Origin: a virus | DNA length: 28,148 bases | Virus record (IMG/VR): IMGVR_UViG_3300038428_000130 | Span: 1-28,148 of that record | Direction: 5' to 3' (one strand) | Shown here: positions 1-7,447 of the stretch, in pieces | How positions within the stretch are numbered: the stretch's first letter is position 1 | How the letters are laid out: each line of letters begins with the position of its first letter | Notes under the pieces: generated by a model | Seen by the model: the letters and a program-made list of their open reading frames with translations, nothing else | Told to the model about the DNA's origin: nothing | Database searches by the model: none | Translations under genes and position numbers: made by a program

Positions 1-120
1 ACAATCCATATACAATCTTGGGGCAATAACTCTGGTCTATTTCTCATATCTATAAATTTGTGCATTCGTTGTATATTCCTCCCATTACTAATATATTCCA
101 TATTTGATTTTCTTAATCAA

Positions 121-576
121 ATGGCTAAAGAAAGAGGAATGTCACATAGTTGGGAAGATTTTCCAAAACGTAAAGATGAATTAGGGTTTAACCTTTGCCG
201 CTTCTGCGGCAAAGCTCTAACCGGTCGCCGGACCTCATGGTGCAGCAAACAATGCACCATCGAAGTCCTCCTCCTCTGCGACTGGTCATTCATCCGCAAC
301 AAAGTAAAGCGCCGGGACAAGTACCGCTGTGTCCTCTGTCATCGCAATAAGCATGAGGCGGGTTCGCTGGAAGTTGACCATATCGTGGAGTTGCAAGACG
401 GTGGGCAGACAGTGATGGAGAACTTACGAACAATGTGTTTAGAGTCTCATAAAGTTAAGACCAAACTCATGAAAACGGCAAGGTTTGAAAGACGGGTGGT
501 TCTTTCACAAAAGGAATTATCCACCCTTCCATGCATTTCAAAAAAATGGGCAGGGCTTCCGGTCTTAAGCATTTGA
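121..576 (+). CDS. HNH endonuclease with a degenerate zinc site
   Basis: Probable free-standing homing-type HNH nuclease of 151 residues. An N-terminal treble-clef-like zinc finger is visible (C26, C29, C41, C45). The HNH core follows: C70-x2-C73, D86-H87, N101 and H110. The fourth expected zinc ligand is serine (C106-L-E-S109-H) where relatives have C-x2-C-H, so the structural zinc site looks damaged. The frame is open upstream to an ATG at 58, but the intervening residues are hydrophobic and unlike the family, so I chose the ATG at 121; no clear ribosome site marks either. The last 30 or so residues lie antisense to the next gene and look like read-through rather than a family tail. It is one of few plus-strand genes here. 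Positions 1-120 are AT-rich and hold nothing else that I can identify. Confidence 0.7.
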   Translation: MAKERGMSHSWEDFPKRKDELGFNLCRFCGKALTGRRTSWCSKQCTIEVLLLCDWSFIRNKVKRRDKYRCVLCHRNKHEAGSLEVDHIVELQDGGQTVMENLRTMCLESHKVKTKLMKTARFERRVVLSQKELSTLPCISKKWAGLPVLSI

Positions 577-1120
577 AAAACCCAATCATACCACCCCTCA
601 AACGATTACACTTATTACATGAAATAACTAGATTTTCTGGACTATTATCCTCTTTAATTTCATTTAAGTGGTCACCCACAATATCCTTCCATTCAAGAGT
701 ATTTCCACACCAAAAACAGGGGTGAACGCCGGGACCATACCTATCGTATAAAACTTTTCTGTGTTCTAAAACGTATCCCGCACTAATCGCTAAAGGATGC
801 TGAGGGAGGATTAGTCTTACATACCCATCTTTCTTGACGGCACGAAACTTAACTCCTTGTCTAACCACACTGCCCGTTCTTCTTTGTTGATAATAACAAG
901 CCTCACATAGACCGTAGGTGGGGCGGTCAACCAGCTTACCACAATTTGGTGTATTACAAACTAACGCTCTTTTAATTTTTCTTCTGGATTTTAAGGTAGA
1001 CTTTTCATACTCGGTTCTACACTTAACAGAGCAATATTTGCGGTCTGTACCCCTACCAACTTGGTAAGAAAACTCTCTTCCACAAATACAGGTACGAAAT
1101 CTCTCCGTTAGTTTATCCAT
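467..1120 (-). CDS. HNH endonuclease with multiple zinc fingers
   Basis: HNH-family nuclease of 217 residues, probably a free-standing homing endonuclease. Two Cys4 finger-like clusters precede the nuclease (C11, C13, C30, C34 and C55, C60, C72, C75). The HNH core has CFWC at 135-138, GDH at 149-151, N163 and CNKC at 168-171, all intact. Upstream of the core an EHRKVLYDRYG-type stretch is typical of phage HNH proteins. No convincing ribosome site precedes the ATG. Its 3' end overlaps the plus-strand HNH gene tail-to-tail by 110 bases, so both proteins' C-termini are antisense-coded. Nuclease activity is inferred from the family, and the target is unknown. Confidence 0.85.
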   Translation of the reverse strand: MDKLTERFRTCICGREFSYQVGRGTDRKYCSVKCRTEYEKSTLKSRRKIKRALVCNTPNCGKLVDRPTYGLCEACYYQQRRTGSVVRQGVKFRAVKKDGYVRLILPQHPLAISAGYVLEHRKVLYDRYGPGVHPCFWCGNTLEWKDIVGDHLNEIKEDNSPENLVISCNKCNRLRGGMIGFFKCLRPEALPIFLKCMEGWIIPFVKEPPVFQTLPFS

Positions 1121-1146
1121 ATAAAGGGGAGCGAAAGTTGTTGTTT

Positions 1147-1248
1147 TTATGACAATGAGTTCTTATTGTGGCAAAACCAGAGAAGAATACCACCAATAGA
1201 GATTACGCCAAAAGCGAAATATGCGACAACTCCCCAATCAATGTGCAT
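1147..1248 (-). CDS. 33-residue single-span membrane protein
   Basis: A short frame on the minus strand encodes 33 residues, with one hydrophobic segment at about residues 5-27 and a short polar, weakly basic tail (CHNKNSLS). Its ATG overlaps the stop of the upstream gene by 11 bases (the start lies inside that gene's last three codons). An AAGGA-type ribosome site sits about 10 bases ahead. Coupled starts and a good ribosome site support translation. By the positive-inside rule the C-terminus would be cytoplasmic. Tiny single-span proteins in phages can be holins, antiholins or lysis regulators, but nothing here proves such a role. Confidence 0.6.
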   Translation of the reverse strand: MHIDWGVVAYFAFGVISIGGILLWFCHNKNSLS

Positions 1249-1825
1249 CCCCTTTTTCCTTCTTGATGCGCTTCATTACCTTCCGGCTGAGGGCATTCAG
1301 CCACTTGCAGTCGGCGCACGGGCGAGAGCACTTCCCTTCTCGAACCATGTTCTTTTTGAGCCGATAGTTTCCGTAATGTTTGAACGTCAAATTGGCAAGC
1401 TCGATAAGAGCTTCATCGAAAGTGGGACCGCCGCAGTCAAGCTCCACGTCATGGAAGGGCATCAGGGCGGTACTGGTATCCCACTCCGACATGTAACCCC
1501 ACTCCAAGTGACCCAGTTCCAGCCAGCACTCAGGGTTGACATTCTTGGTTCTGTCATCGTTGACTTCACCCTTGTCGTCCACGAGCGTGTAGAAGATGCT
1601 AAGGTTTTCCTCAATAGCACGATGGAACTCGTGCCGCCATTCCCGCCAGTGCTGACCACCCCTGTCTTTGGTAACGATGAATCCCTTCCGCTTGGACCGG
1701 GCGGCATCCACAGGAGACTCCGGGGTTCTCACCCGACAGTTAAGTTTAGGATGGTAGTAGAGAAACCACCAAGCCCCAAAACCATCTGTTATCTTACGTT
1801 TTTCTTGCAATTTTCCCCGTGCCAT
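1238..1825 (-). CDS. Conserved phage protein of unknown function
   Basis: 195 residues, soluble by composition, with no transmembrane segment. A C-terminal cysteine cluster (CSRPCADC, about residues 168-175) followed by a very basic tail suggests metal and possibly nucleic-acid binding. The central part (LELGHLEWGY, then HDVELDCGG and a helix ending in YGNY) resembles phage hypothetical proteins I have seen, but no function is known to me. The start is the ATG at 1825 with GAGG about 11 bases ahead. That ribosome site lies inside the 3' end of the upstream GIY-YIG gene, which overlaps this gene by 37 bases, so the two are probably translationally coupled. Confidence 0.75.
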   Translation of the reverse strand: MARGKLQEKRKITDGFGAWWFLYYHPKLNCRVRTPESPVDAARSKRKGFIVTKDRGGQHWREWRHEFHRAIEENLSIFYTLVDDKGEVNDDRTKNVNPECWLELGHLEWGYMSEWDTSTALMPFHDVELDCGGPTFDEALIELANLTFKHYGNYRLKKNMVREGKCSRPCADCKWLNALSRKVMKRIKKEKGDAH

Positions 1826-2520
1826 TTATAATAGAACCTCTCTACTACGGTTTTACCGCAGTGGGGACATTGAAACCGAGTAACCGTACTCCAATAATTT
1901 TGTTGAGCGACTTTACTGTGTTTTTTACTTTCCTCGTTTCTTTTTTCACCCCGTAACCGAAACTTCCACGCTTCTCTTAAATGTTCTCGATGAGTCTCTG
2001 ATTTCGTTTTTCCTTTAAGTCCTAGACTGATTTTCTTTTTAACTTCAGTGGTCATGCTAGCTTTCTTGGCTTTAGACATCATAGTGCGATATATTTCACT
2101 TGCTGACCGAATAACCGCAGACCTTTTCATTTTAATTAAAGTACTTTTTGAAAATTTCCTTCCTTTTAATGTCGCCGAAATTTTAGCTCGTGTAACGGCG
2201 GACTGGTTTTTAGAGATTATTGACCGAACTTTTCTTTGTTTTTCATTTAGAGTGTATCCGGCGGTGCCTTCTCCACCATCTGTGTGATTATGGAGAATTC
2301 CGGTACCCAAATCTTTTCTACCGTATTTAGCCACCAAGCTTTTTTCCAAATTAAAGGCAGTTGGTTCATCAAGATTATCTTTAACTATTTGAATTCGTGT
2401 TAAATCACGAGGGTGAAACCTCCGACTGGCGTTAAACGCCCGTTTGCCATGGCCCTTACCAACATAATAAGGGGTACCATCCTTTCGTAGAAATACGTAC
2501 ACATAAAAATTATTTAACAT
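1789..2520 (-). CDS. GIY-YIG homing endonuclease with C-terminal zinc finger
   Basis: 243 residues. The N-terminal GIY-YIG nuclease domain opens with a YVYVFL strand and a YYVGKGHGKRAF segment, the counterpart of the YIG element, and includes the glutamate of NLEKSLV. A linker of repeated basic NUMOD3-like DNA-binding motifs follows (ARAKISATLKGRK- and KKKISLGLKGK-type). The C-terminus carries a C-x2-C...H-x4-C finger (CPHCG to HGENC). This is the SegA/I-TevI-like architecture of free-standing phage homing nucleases. The start at 2520 has GGGGAG ahead of it. The gene sits between two unrelated phage genes and its 3' end overlaps the next start by 37 bases. It is AT-richer than its neighbours. 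Confidence 0.9.
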   Translation of the reverse strand: MLNNFYVYVFLRKDGTPYYVGKGHGKRAFNASRRFHPRDLTRIQIVKDNLDEPTAFNLEKSLVAKYGRKDLGTGILHNHTDGGEGTAGYTLNEKQRKVRSIISKNQSAVTRAKISATLKGRKFSKSTLIKMKRSAVIRSASEIYRTMMSKAKKASMTTEVKKKISLGLKGKTKSETHREHLREAWKFRLRGEKRNEESKKHSKVAQQNYWSTVTRFQCPHCGKTVVERFYYKWHGENCKKNVR

Positions 2521-2620
2521 TCATAACTCCCCACATAGGGAAATCATATTGGTTCTTTTATAAACACCCATTTAATTATCGGACCTATGAAGCAAAGAAA
2601 ATATTACGTTTTGGCTTATT

Positions 2621-2631
2621 TATAATACTGA
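2621..2631 (-). promoter_or_regulatory. Isolated copy of the GTATTATA motif
   Basis: On the minus strand this reads TCAGTATTATA, the same core found directly ahead of ribosome sites at several other gene starts in this window. Here no GGAGG follows; it lies about 100 bases upstream of the GIY-YIG gene in the 125-base gap 2521-2645. It is a candidate promoter for that nuclease transcript, inferred only from the motif and position. Confidence 0.3.
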
Positions 2632-2645
2632 GTTTTATGGGAAAT

Positions 2646-3152
2646 TTAGTACTCTTCTTCCGGCTCTTCTTCGAGGGGATTTTGCATTTGCTCCATGAAC
2701 TGCCCCATTTGTTCAAGCATCTTTATCTTACGAGGGTCTTCCCTCCCGTCGCCGATGTAGGAGAACAGGCCCGTGGAAGGAACCGGAGTCAGCTTAAACC
2801 CGATAGCCCGCAGAGCCAGCCCGTACATCTTGGTCTTGACGGCGCTATGGGAAGCAACCACCAGCATGTGGTATTGGGCGAGCCAGCGGGTGATGGATTC
2901 CTTGAACGCCTTGCGGTCGAAGCTACCCCAGACCTTGGGGACGATGTGTTCCAACTGCTCTTCGCTGGTGAAGTCCTGTCCCCGGCGCTGGAGACCAATC
3001 TGATGAAATCCAAAGCGGGAGTCTACGGTGAGAAAGAGTTCGTAGTCCCCCACCTGTACCTCATCCAAGACACGGTCCCCCGTTACCTTAAAGCGCTTCT
3101 GCGCTTCGGGAGTCAAGGGCATCGCCTGCTTGGGGCGGAGCAACGGATTCAT
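2646..3152 (-). CDS. Unknown phage protein with acidic tail
   Basis: 168 residues, function not recognised. The middle holds a mixed alpha/beta stretch (QYHMLVVASHSAV, then LRAIGFKL) that has a faint acetyltransferase-like look, but no acetyl-CoA loop can be pointed to. The C-terminus is strongly acidic (NPLEEEPEEEY), as in some phage structural or scaffolding-associated proteins. It starts 26 bases after the upstream gene ends, with GAGG ahead of the ATG, consistent with the same transcription unit. Confidence is for it being a gene, not for any role. Confidence 0.75.
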   Translation of the reverse strand: MNPLLRPKQAMPLTPEAQKRFKVTGDRVLDEVQVGDYELFLTVDSRFGFHQIGLQRRGQDFTSEEQLEHIVPKVWGSFDRKAFKESITRWLAQYHMLVVASHSAVKTKMYGLALRAIGFKLTPVPSTGLFSYIGDGREDPRKIKMLEQMGQFMEQMQNPLEEEPEEEY

Positions 3153-3177
3153 GGGGCCTCAATAGAGGCTTTCATAG

Positions 3178-3795
3178 CTACCTTGGTGGAGTTAGAGCAA
3201 CCTCAACCGAAGTCATGGTGCTCCTGAACTCTTTCCGTATCAACGTCTTAAGGGCCTCTCTTTGAGTCCTGTCGGAAGAAGAAGCGTCAAGGATAGTCAG
3301 CACCCTGCCTTCCAATGACCGGAAGTAACCGAGGTTTGCACTCTTGTCCAAACCGGAAACACGGGAAGGCACAATATCAACGGCTAGATGCGGGAATCGT
3401 TTGAATTCCGAAACCTCCACCTCGGTTTTGATGGCCTCTGCCTTGGCGTCTGCATTTGCCACGGCGCAATGCATCTTCTCTTCATCCGCTTCCATCAGGT
3501 TTTCGAGTGCCTGCACGGGGCGGCTGACCTTCTCCGGGGGTGGGGGTGTTTCCACCAGTGGTTCCCCATCCTTCCCCTCATGAAAAAGGGAAGCAACCAA
3601 GGTCTCTGCCGTCTTGGGGGTGAGCTTGGGAACGTCGGCACCATAATCAAAGAAATCGGCGGCACCGGCTTCGGTAAGCTCCTTCTCCAATCTTTCTATT
3701 TCGGCTCTGAGTTTGGTGGTTTTGGCTTTGACGGTCTCCGTTTGAATTCCCTCGGGAGACACACGGGTCTTACGAATCTTTCTTTTTGCGGACAT
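3178..3795 (-). CDS. Unknown coiled-coil phage protein
   Basis: 205 residues. A basic N-terminus (SAKRKIRKTR) is followed by a clear coiled coil at about residues 23-42 (KLRAEIERLEKELTEA), then a proline-rich linker (ETPPPPEKV, about 84-92). The C-terminal half is probably globular. No family recognised. A start seven codons further upstream is possible, but GGGGGA lies just ahead of the ATG at 3795. It heads a short unit with the next gene and is preceded by a repetitive CAGT-rich leader that resembles the motif seen at other operon heads. Confidence 0.75.
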   Translation of the reverse strand: MSAKRKIRKTRVSPEGIQTETVKAKTTKLRAEIERLEKELTEAGAADFFDYGADVPKLTPKTAETLVASLFHEGKDGEPLVETPPPPEKVSRPVQALENLMEADEEKMHCAVANADAKAEAIKTEVEVSEFKRFPHLAVDIVPSRVSGLDKSANLGYFRSLEGRVLTILDASSSDRTQREALKTLIRKEFRSTMTSVEVALTPPR

Positions 3796-3799
3796 ATAT

Positions 3800-3819
3800 C
3801 CCCCACTGTACTGCACTGA
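3800..3819 (-). promoter_or_regulatory. Divergent copy of the operon-head motif with ribosome site
   Basis: On the minus strand this reads TCAGTGCAGTACAGTGGGGG, joining directly to the start of the gene at 3795. It shares TACAGTGG(A/G)GG and the spacing with the better copies at 7373-7391 and 11773-11791 but lacks the TATTATA core. The triple CAGT is a possible protein-binding pattern. Weak on its own. The rest of the gap to 3880 holds a five-pair GGGGC/GCCCC inverted repeat at about 3833-3848 without a T-run. Confidence 0.3.
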
Positions 3820-3880
3820 ATTTGACTACACTAGGGGCATAATAGCCCCACAATAGAGGGTGTGATAGTTGTGGTTTTGA

Positions 3881-4543
3881 TTATGCTAAGGCGTGAAACA
3901 CGCCTCGGTCACCACTCCAGTTAGCGGGTTTGTATTTAATGCTGACCATGTGGGCATCATTGAAACCAGCGAACTTTAGCCAAGATTCAACGCATGGGGG
4001 ATTTGGTCCCCAAAGGCATGTGGGGTCACCGTAAGGCTTGTTTTTATCATAGAAACTGCATATGGGTTCTTCCTTGAAAATCCAATCCAAATGGGTTTCC
4101 AAGATGAGCTTTCCCTTGCAGACAGAGTGAAGCTTCTGGAGGGCAAGAAGGGGGTTTTGAAAGTGGTGGAGCGCCCCGAGGCAAAGAACGAAGTCATACT
4201 TCCCAAGAAGGTCCGGGTCCAAGTCATGAACATCAAGTTTTATCCCCACCACCTTGGAATTTAACACTCGTGTGGCGAGGTCAAATCCCCGGCGTCCGGT
4301 GTCAAAGCACCACGTATCCACGGCAGTCACCGCAGAGGCCCCCCGGCGCTCGCACAAGAAGCTCCACCAGCCATCCCACGCACCTACATCCAGTACGCTC
4401 TTGCCGGTTAAGTCCTCGGGGAGATGCAAACGACGAAGCTTCTCCTCGCTGTCGGTGGTGCCGGGGGTGATGACCCCGTCGCCAAGGTCAATCCTGTGCC
4501 ACCACTTAATTGCATCAATTTCGGCCTTAAGTTTTAGATTCAT
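3881..4543 (-). CDS. Class I SAM-dependent methyltransferase
   Basis: 220 residues with a Rossmann-type methyltransferase fold. Motif I is VLDVGAWDG (50-58), the acidic residue after strand 2 is D76 in AVDTW, and motif IV is LCLGALHHFQNP (120-131). The N-terminal IKWWHRIDLGDGVITPG stretch is characteristic of a CmoB-like/TIGR04290-like family whose members are often found in sugar or nucleotide-sugar contexts. A family 4 glycosyltransferase lies just upstream, separated only by an HNH gene, so a shared role in making or decorating a glycan is plausible but unproven. The start overlaps the 3' end of the HNH gene by 17 bases and has only a poor ribosome site (GATGGG), suggesting coupling. Confidence 0.85.
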   Translation of the reverse strand: MNLKLKAEIDAIKWWHRIDLGDGVITPGTTDSEEKLRRLHLPEDLTGKSVLDVGAWDGWWSFLCERRGASAVTAVDTWCFDTGRRGFDLATRVLNSKVVGIKLDVHDLDPDLLGKYDFVLCLGALHHFQNPLLALQKLHSVCKGKLILETHLDWIFKEEPICSFYDKNKPYGDPTCLWGPNPPCVESWLKFAGFNDAHMVSIKYKPANWSGDRGVFHALA

Positions 4544-5114
4544 GTAAACCCATCTTTTTTATATAATGGCTTGCTGTAATCAAATAGTCAATGAATTCCA
4601 TATAAGACATATTACTTTTACAACGATTACATATTTTGCAACAAGTCACCGTATTTCCCTCTGTATAACCGCAATCATTATTCATGCGGTCCAGACCGTT
4701 GTATATAAAAGCCCCATTGTTAGCTTTAGTTTTTGCACATCCAACAGGGGGTCTACCACAGTAATGACAAGGCTGACAAACAAGAGTATCGAATTGGGCA
4801 TCGCTTAATGCCCACTCGTATCCACGTTTTTTTGCTTGGTTTTTATAGATTGAGAGAACCCGGTTTCTCATACTTTGACCGGCAGGGAGTTTATTCCCGG
4901 ATGCTTTGCCTAATCTACACTTTCTTGCATTTTCTCTTTGAAGACACCCACAACTCTTTACAGCACCACTAATCAGGTGTCTTCCTAAAGTGGGTTTTTC
5001 TACACCACAATCACAACGAGCCAACCACTTTATTTTTTGGTACTTATCCCTGCCAAACAATTTAAGGATGGTTAATCTACCAAAACGCATTCCCGTCAAA
5101 TCTTTGAACATCAT
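4527..5114 (-). CDS. HNH homing-type endonuclease (DLTG-x2-FG type)
   Basis: 195 residues. It opens with the DLTGMRFGRLTIL module and a small zinc-binding domain (CDCG at 34-37, CGC at 55-57) often found ahead of phage HNH domains. The HNH core has CHYCG at 116-120, NGLDRMNN at 139-146, N154 and CCKICN at 158-163; the first catalytic position is Asp-Arg as in this subfamily. It is clearly paralogous to the gene at 26965-27552. The frame is open to 5198, but that would overlap the glycosyltransferase gene; the Met at 5114, preceded by GGGGATG, is the better start. It lies between the glycosyltransferase and methyltransferase genes and overlaps the latter by 17 bases. Confidence 0.85.
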   Translation of the reverse strand: MMFKDLTGMRFGRLTILKLFGRDKYQKIKWLARCDCGVEKPTLGRHLISGAVKSCGCLQRENARKCRLGKASGNKLPAGQSMRNRVLSIYKNQAKKRGYEWALSDAQFDTLVCQPCHYCGRPPVGCAKTKANNGAFIYNGLDRMNNDCGYTEGNTVTCCKICNRCKSNMSYMEFIDYLITASHYIKKMGLHESKT

Positions 5115-5152
5115 TTGATGTACATCCCCAAATAAGCAAATGATAATCCATA

Positions 5153-6313
5153 TTATGACCAGAGGTCTTTGACTAACTGAATAAGCTGGCTTACCCAACC
5201 GGGTTCTTCCACTTCCGGGACAGGCTCGGGAGCCGGGATGACCGGCTCCTCTGGTTCCTCATCGTAGAGATAGTTCTTCCACAGACGAAGACCTTTGTGG
5301 TTGTGCTCGTTGAGAGCTTCCTTACCATCAAGCCACGCCCGTGGGTCGTCCAGAAGGTGAAGGCCCACGTTGGCGATGTTCTCCGGGCTATCGGGGTTTG
5401 CCTTCCACTGCTTGGGTGCCCATCGCACAGCGTCAGAGACCACGGTAGGAACTCCCATGACCACACCATCCGCCGTCACGATATTGAACGACTCGGTGAA
5501 TGACGGCTGAAACAGGAGGTCCATGGTTCTCACGAGTTCGGAGAACTTTTCCCACGGCATCCACCTGTGCTTGACTACATCAAATCCGGGGATAGCCTGA
5601 GACATCTGTTCAATCGTGTTAACAATGGCCTTGCCCTCAGACTCCCCTCCCTGATTGATATGGAAAGAGACGGGCACCTGCAAGCGGTTCTGAATGAGAA
5701 GACCGGCAGCAACCGCCGAGGGGATGTTCTTCTCCGGGCGGAGTGCGCCGAATGCACCAAGACGTAGAGGTTGAGATGAGAACCGTACCTTGCCCTCGTG
5801 ATGGCCCCGACTGGAATACAAGTCAGGCAGCAGGAAGGTATTGACCCCATAGGCTTCACTGAACCACTGGGTGAATGAACGAGAGTTCCCGGATACCGAA
5901 AGGTTGGGAAGGTCGTTCATCAAGTCGGCGTACTGGCGGAAGTTTCCTATTCCCCGGTAATCGCCATATAAAGCCGCCACGTTACAATGCGACTTTACGG
6001 TGAACTCCATGTCGGGGAAGTAGTTGACCAGTGCCTTCAAATCCAGCGGCGTAATCCACGGTGCCATGATGACACAGTGGGTCAATGGACCCTTGCCTTC
6101 TTTCGCTCGCTTGCCATTGTGAAAGAGAATGGACTGGAGAAGCTCAACGTTATCTTTAACGCCGATAACGTAAGTCCTGATTCCATGTTGGTTAAGTTCT
6201 TCCGCTGTCTTCTTTGCTGCTACGGCGAGACCCACCGAACTGTACCCTGTCCAAAAGGCAAAGTCCTTGTAGCATAGGGCAACTGCCACTTTTTTCCTGC
6301 ACCCCTCACTCAT
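5153..6313 (-). CDS. Family 4 (GT-B) glycosyltransferase
   Basis: 386 residues with two Rossmann-like halves. The second half carries the retaining GT4 signature: GAFGALRPEKN (about 187-197), then MPWEKFSELV, and SFTESFNIVTADGVVMGVP with the E-x7-type acidic pair around residues 267-285. These enzymes move a sugar from a nucleotide donor. Here the acceptor may be virion protein, DNA or a host glycan; the sequence does not say. After the catalytic part comes a Pro/Glu-rich linker (about 350-372) and a short amphipathic end (WVSQLIQLVKDLW) that could dock on membrane or a partner. Strong GGGGAGG ribosome site before the ATG at 6313. The methyltransferase follows after an intruding HNH gene. Confidence 0.85.
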   Translation of the reverse strand: MSEGCRKKVAVALCYKDFAFWTGYSSVGLAVAAKKTAEELNQHGIRTYVIGVKDNVELLQSILFHNGKRAKEGKGPLTHCVIMAPWITPLDLKALVNYFPDMEFTVKSHCNVAALYGDYRGIGNFRQYADLMNDLPNLSVSGNSRSFTQWFSEAYGVNTFLLPDLYSSRGHHEGKVRFSSQPLRLGAFGALRPEKNIPSAVAAGLLIQNRLQVPVSFHINQGGESEGKAIVNTIEQMSQAIPGFDVVKHRWMPWEKFSELVRTMDLLFQPSFTESFNIVTADGVVMGVPTVVSDAVRWAPKQWKANPDSPENIANVGLHLLDDPRAWLDGKEALNEHNHKGLRLWKNYLYDEEPEEPVIPAPEPVPEVEEPGWVSQLIQLVKDLWS

Positions 6314-6366
6314 TGTTTCCTCCCCGAAATTTTTGCTTTCACTATGAGGATGATAGTCGAACTTCC

Positions 6367-6948
6367 CTACGCAGTTGCGTCGGCGGAGGGGGTGGACTCC
6401 TCCACAGCGGGACCCGTAGGACCGGTCACAGCATCCGGGAAGGCGGTACCTTGAGGCACGACATCAGCCGGATTTTCATCGGCGGTGAACGTAGAAGGCC
6501 CCGCAGGCCCGCTAGGAGGCGCTCCCGGCGCAGGGGCGGGCGGTGGGGCGGGCTGAGCCTGCATCTTGGCGAGTTCGGCCTCTGTAATGGCATCGTAGGA
6601 GAAAACGTAGGACTCGGCTTTCTCAGCGTCGGTGATTCCTTCCGGCAGTTCCCACTTGATGTTGATTGCCATGCCCTTGAACTGTTCAAGTTCCACCTTG
6701 CTGAGTTCCACCCTGCCCCCGGCGTGCTTGAGGAGTGTGGCGGCAAGAGCGGATAGCCTCTTGGCGGAGCCTTGTGCTCCCTGATAGGCGGTCGCCAGTT
6801 TGCCAACGATTTCATCCGGGTTGTTGTAAATCTTCTGGAGTTCTTCTTCGAGTTGTCTGCAGTACTTTTGCAGGGAACTGAGGAACTGCTTTTTGACGGT
6901 GGACTTTTTCAATACAAAGGGCTTGGGCTGTAAGGATGATTTACTCAC
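6367..6948 (-). CDS. Unknown protein with Pro/Ala-rich collagen-like tail
   Basis: 193 residues, starting with GTG at 6948 behind AGGAGGAAGT, a strong ribosome site. The first 60 residues are basic and helical (coiled-coil-like, about 20-45). A low-complexity region follows from about residue 130 (PAPPPAPAPGAPPSGPAGP, then TGPTGPAVEE), Gly-Pro/Thr rich and resembling short collagen-like tails on some phage virion or virion-associated proteins. No domain recognised. Confidence 0.7.
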   Translation of the reverse strand: MSKSSLQPKPFVLKKSTVKKQFLSSLQKYCRQLEEELQKIYNNPDEIVGKLATAYQGAQGSAKRLSALAATLLKHAGGRVELSKVELEQFKGMAINIKWELPEGITDAEKAESYVFSYDAITEAELAKMQAQPAPPPAPAPGAPPSGPAGPSTFTADENPADVVPQGTAFPDAVTGPTGPAVEESTPSADATA

Positions 6949-6987
6949 ACTTCCTCCTGTTGGGATTTTTCTGTAAAGAAATCGAGA

Positions 6988-7368
6988 CTACATCAGTTCT
7001 TTGGCCTTCATGAACCGGACGGCTTCGATTGCCTTCTTCACCATGATTTCGTAATCCTCGGGGCCGCAGTCGAACAGAGCGGAACCCCAAAGCTCGGCGA
7101 AAGCCGCCTCGGCGGTCCGATACTTGTAATTGGGGTTGGGGGTAACCAGCCGGGTCTGAGGATTGGTGATGAACTTGTCCTCGGTATTGACCGGTTTCCC
7201 GTCCGAGGGTGCACCCACTCCTTCGATTCTGGCATCAAACATGGGGTCCCAGTAAATCTCAATGTCGGGGGATTCCAAGCTCACGTAGATGCCGGGAGCG
7301 GTCTTCTTGTAGCTCGCCCCAGCCGCCTTGAAGTACCGACCAACCGCAATGCTATCAAATTTGCTCAT
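6988..7368 (-). CDS. Unknown phage protein
   Basis: 126 residues, compact and soluble by composition, with no motif that I can name. The N-terminal half appears beta-rich (GIYVSLESPDIEIYWDP) and the C-terminal half helical (YEIMVKKAIEAVRFMKAKEL). The ATG at 7368 follows GGAGGTTGT and the GTATTTATAC motif, so it appears to head the minus-strand unit that runs left through the glycosyltransferase. It is divergent from the gene at 7448. Confidence 0.75.
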   Translation of the reverse strand: MSKFDSIAVGRYFKAAGASYKKTAPGIYVSLESPDIEIYWDPMFDARIEGVGAPSDGKPVNTEDKFITNPQTRLVTPNPNYKYRTAEAAFAELWGSALFDCGPEDYEIMVKKAIEAVRFMKAKELM

Positions 7369-7372
7369 ACAA

Positions 7373-7391
7373 CCTCCACTGTATAAATACC
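7373..7391 (-). promoter_or_regulatory. Operon-head motif (GTATTTATAC-AGT-GGAGG)
   Basis: On the minus strand it reads GGTATTTATACAGTGGAGG, ending in the ribosome site of the gene starting at 7368. The same core, at the same distance from GGAGG, occurs at 11773-11791, 14190-14208 and 22670-22690. The TATTTATA element so close to the start codon would give a leader of only about 10-20 bases if it is a -10 element. No sigma70-like -35 box is obvious. Confidence 0.45.
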
Positions 7392-7422
7392 AAAAAATAA
7401 CGGAAATAATCGGTCACATTGA

Positions 7423-7442
7423 GGTATACTGTAAGTGGAGGG
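7423..7442 (+). promoter_or_regulatory. Plus-strand operon-head motif (GGTATACTGT...GGAGGG)
   Basis: Reads GGTATACTGTAAGTGGAGGG on the plus strand, ahead of the ATG at 7448. TATACT matches a -10 hexamer at 5 of 6 positions, and the TATACTGT run matches the copy at 11773-11791 on the other strand. With 7373-7391 it forms a compact divergent start region. Confidence 0.45.
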
Positions 7443-7447
7443 AAAAC

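Noticed and set aside
3833-3848. Rho-independent terminator after the methyltransferase gene
   Set aside because: GGGGC-ATAATA-GCCCC forms only a five-pair stem and no T-run follows on either strand.
5115-5198. N-terminal extension of the HNH gene with a hydrophobic segment (possible signal peptide)
   Set aside because: It overlaps the end of the glycosyltransferase gene, and a better ribosome site precedes the Met at 5114.
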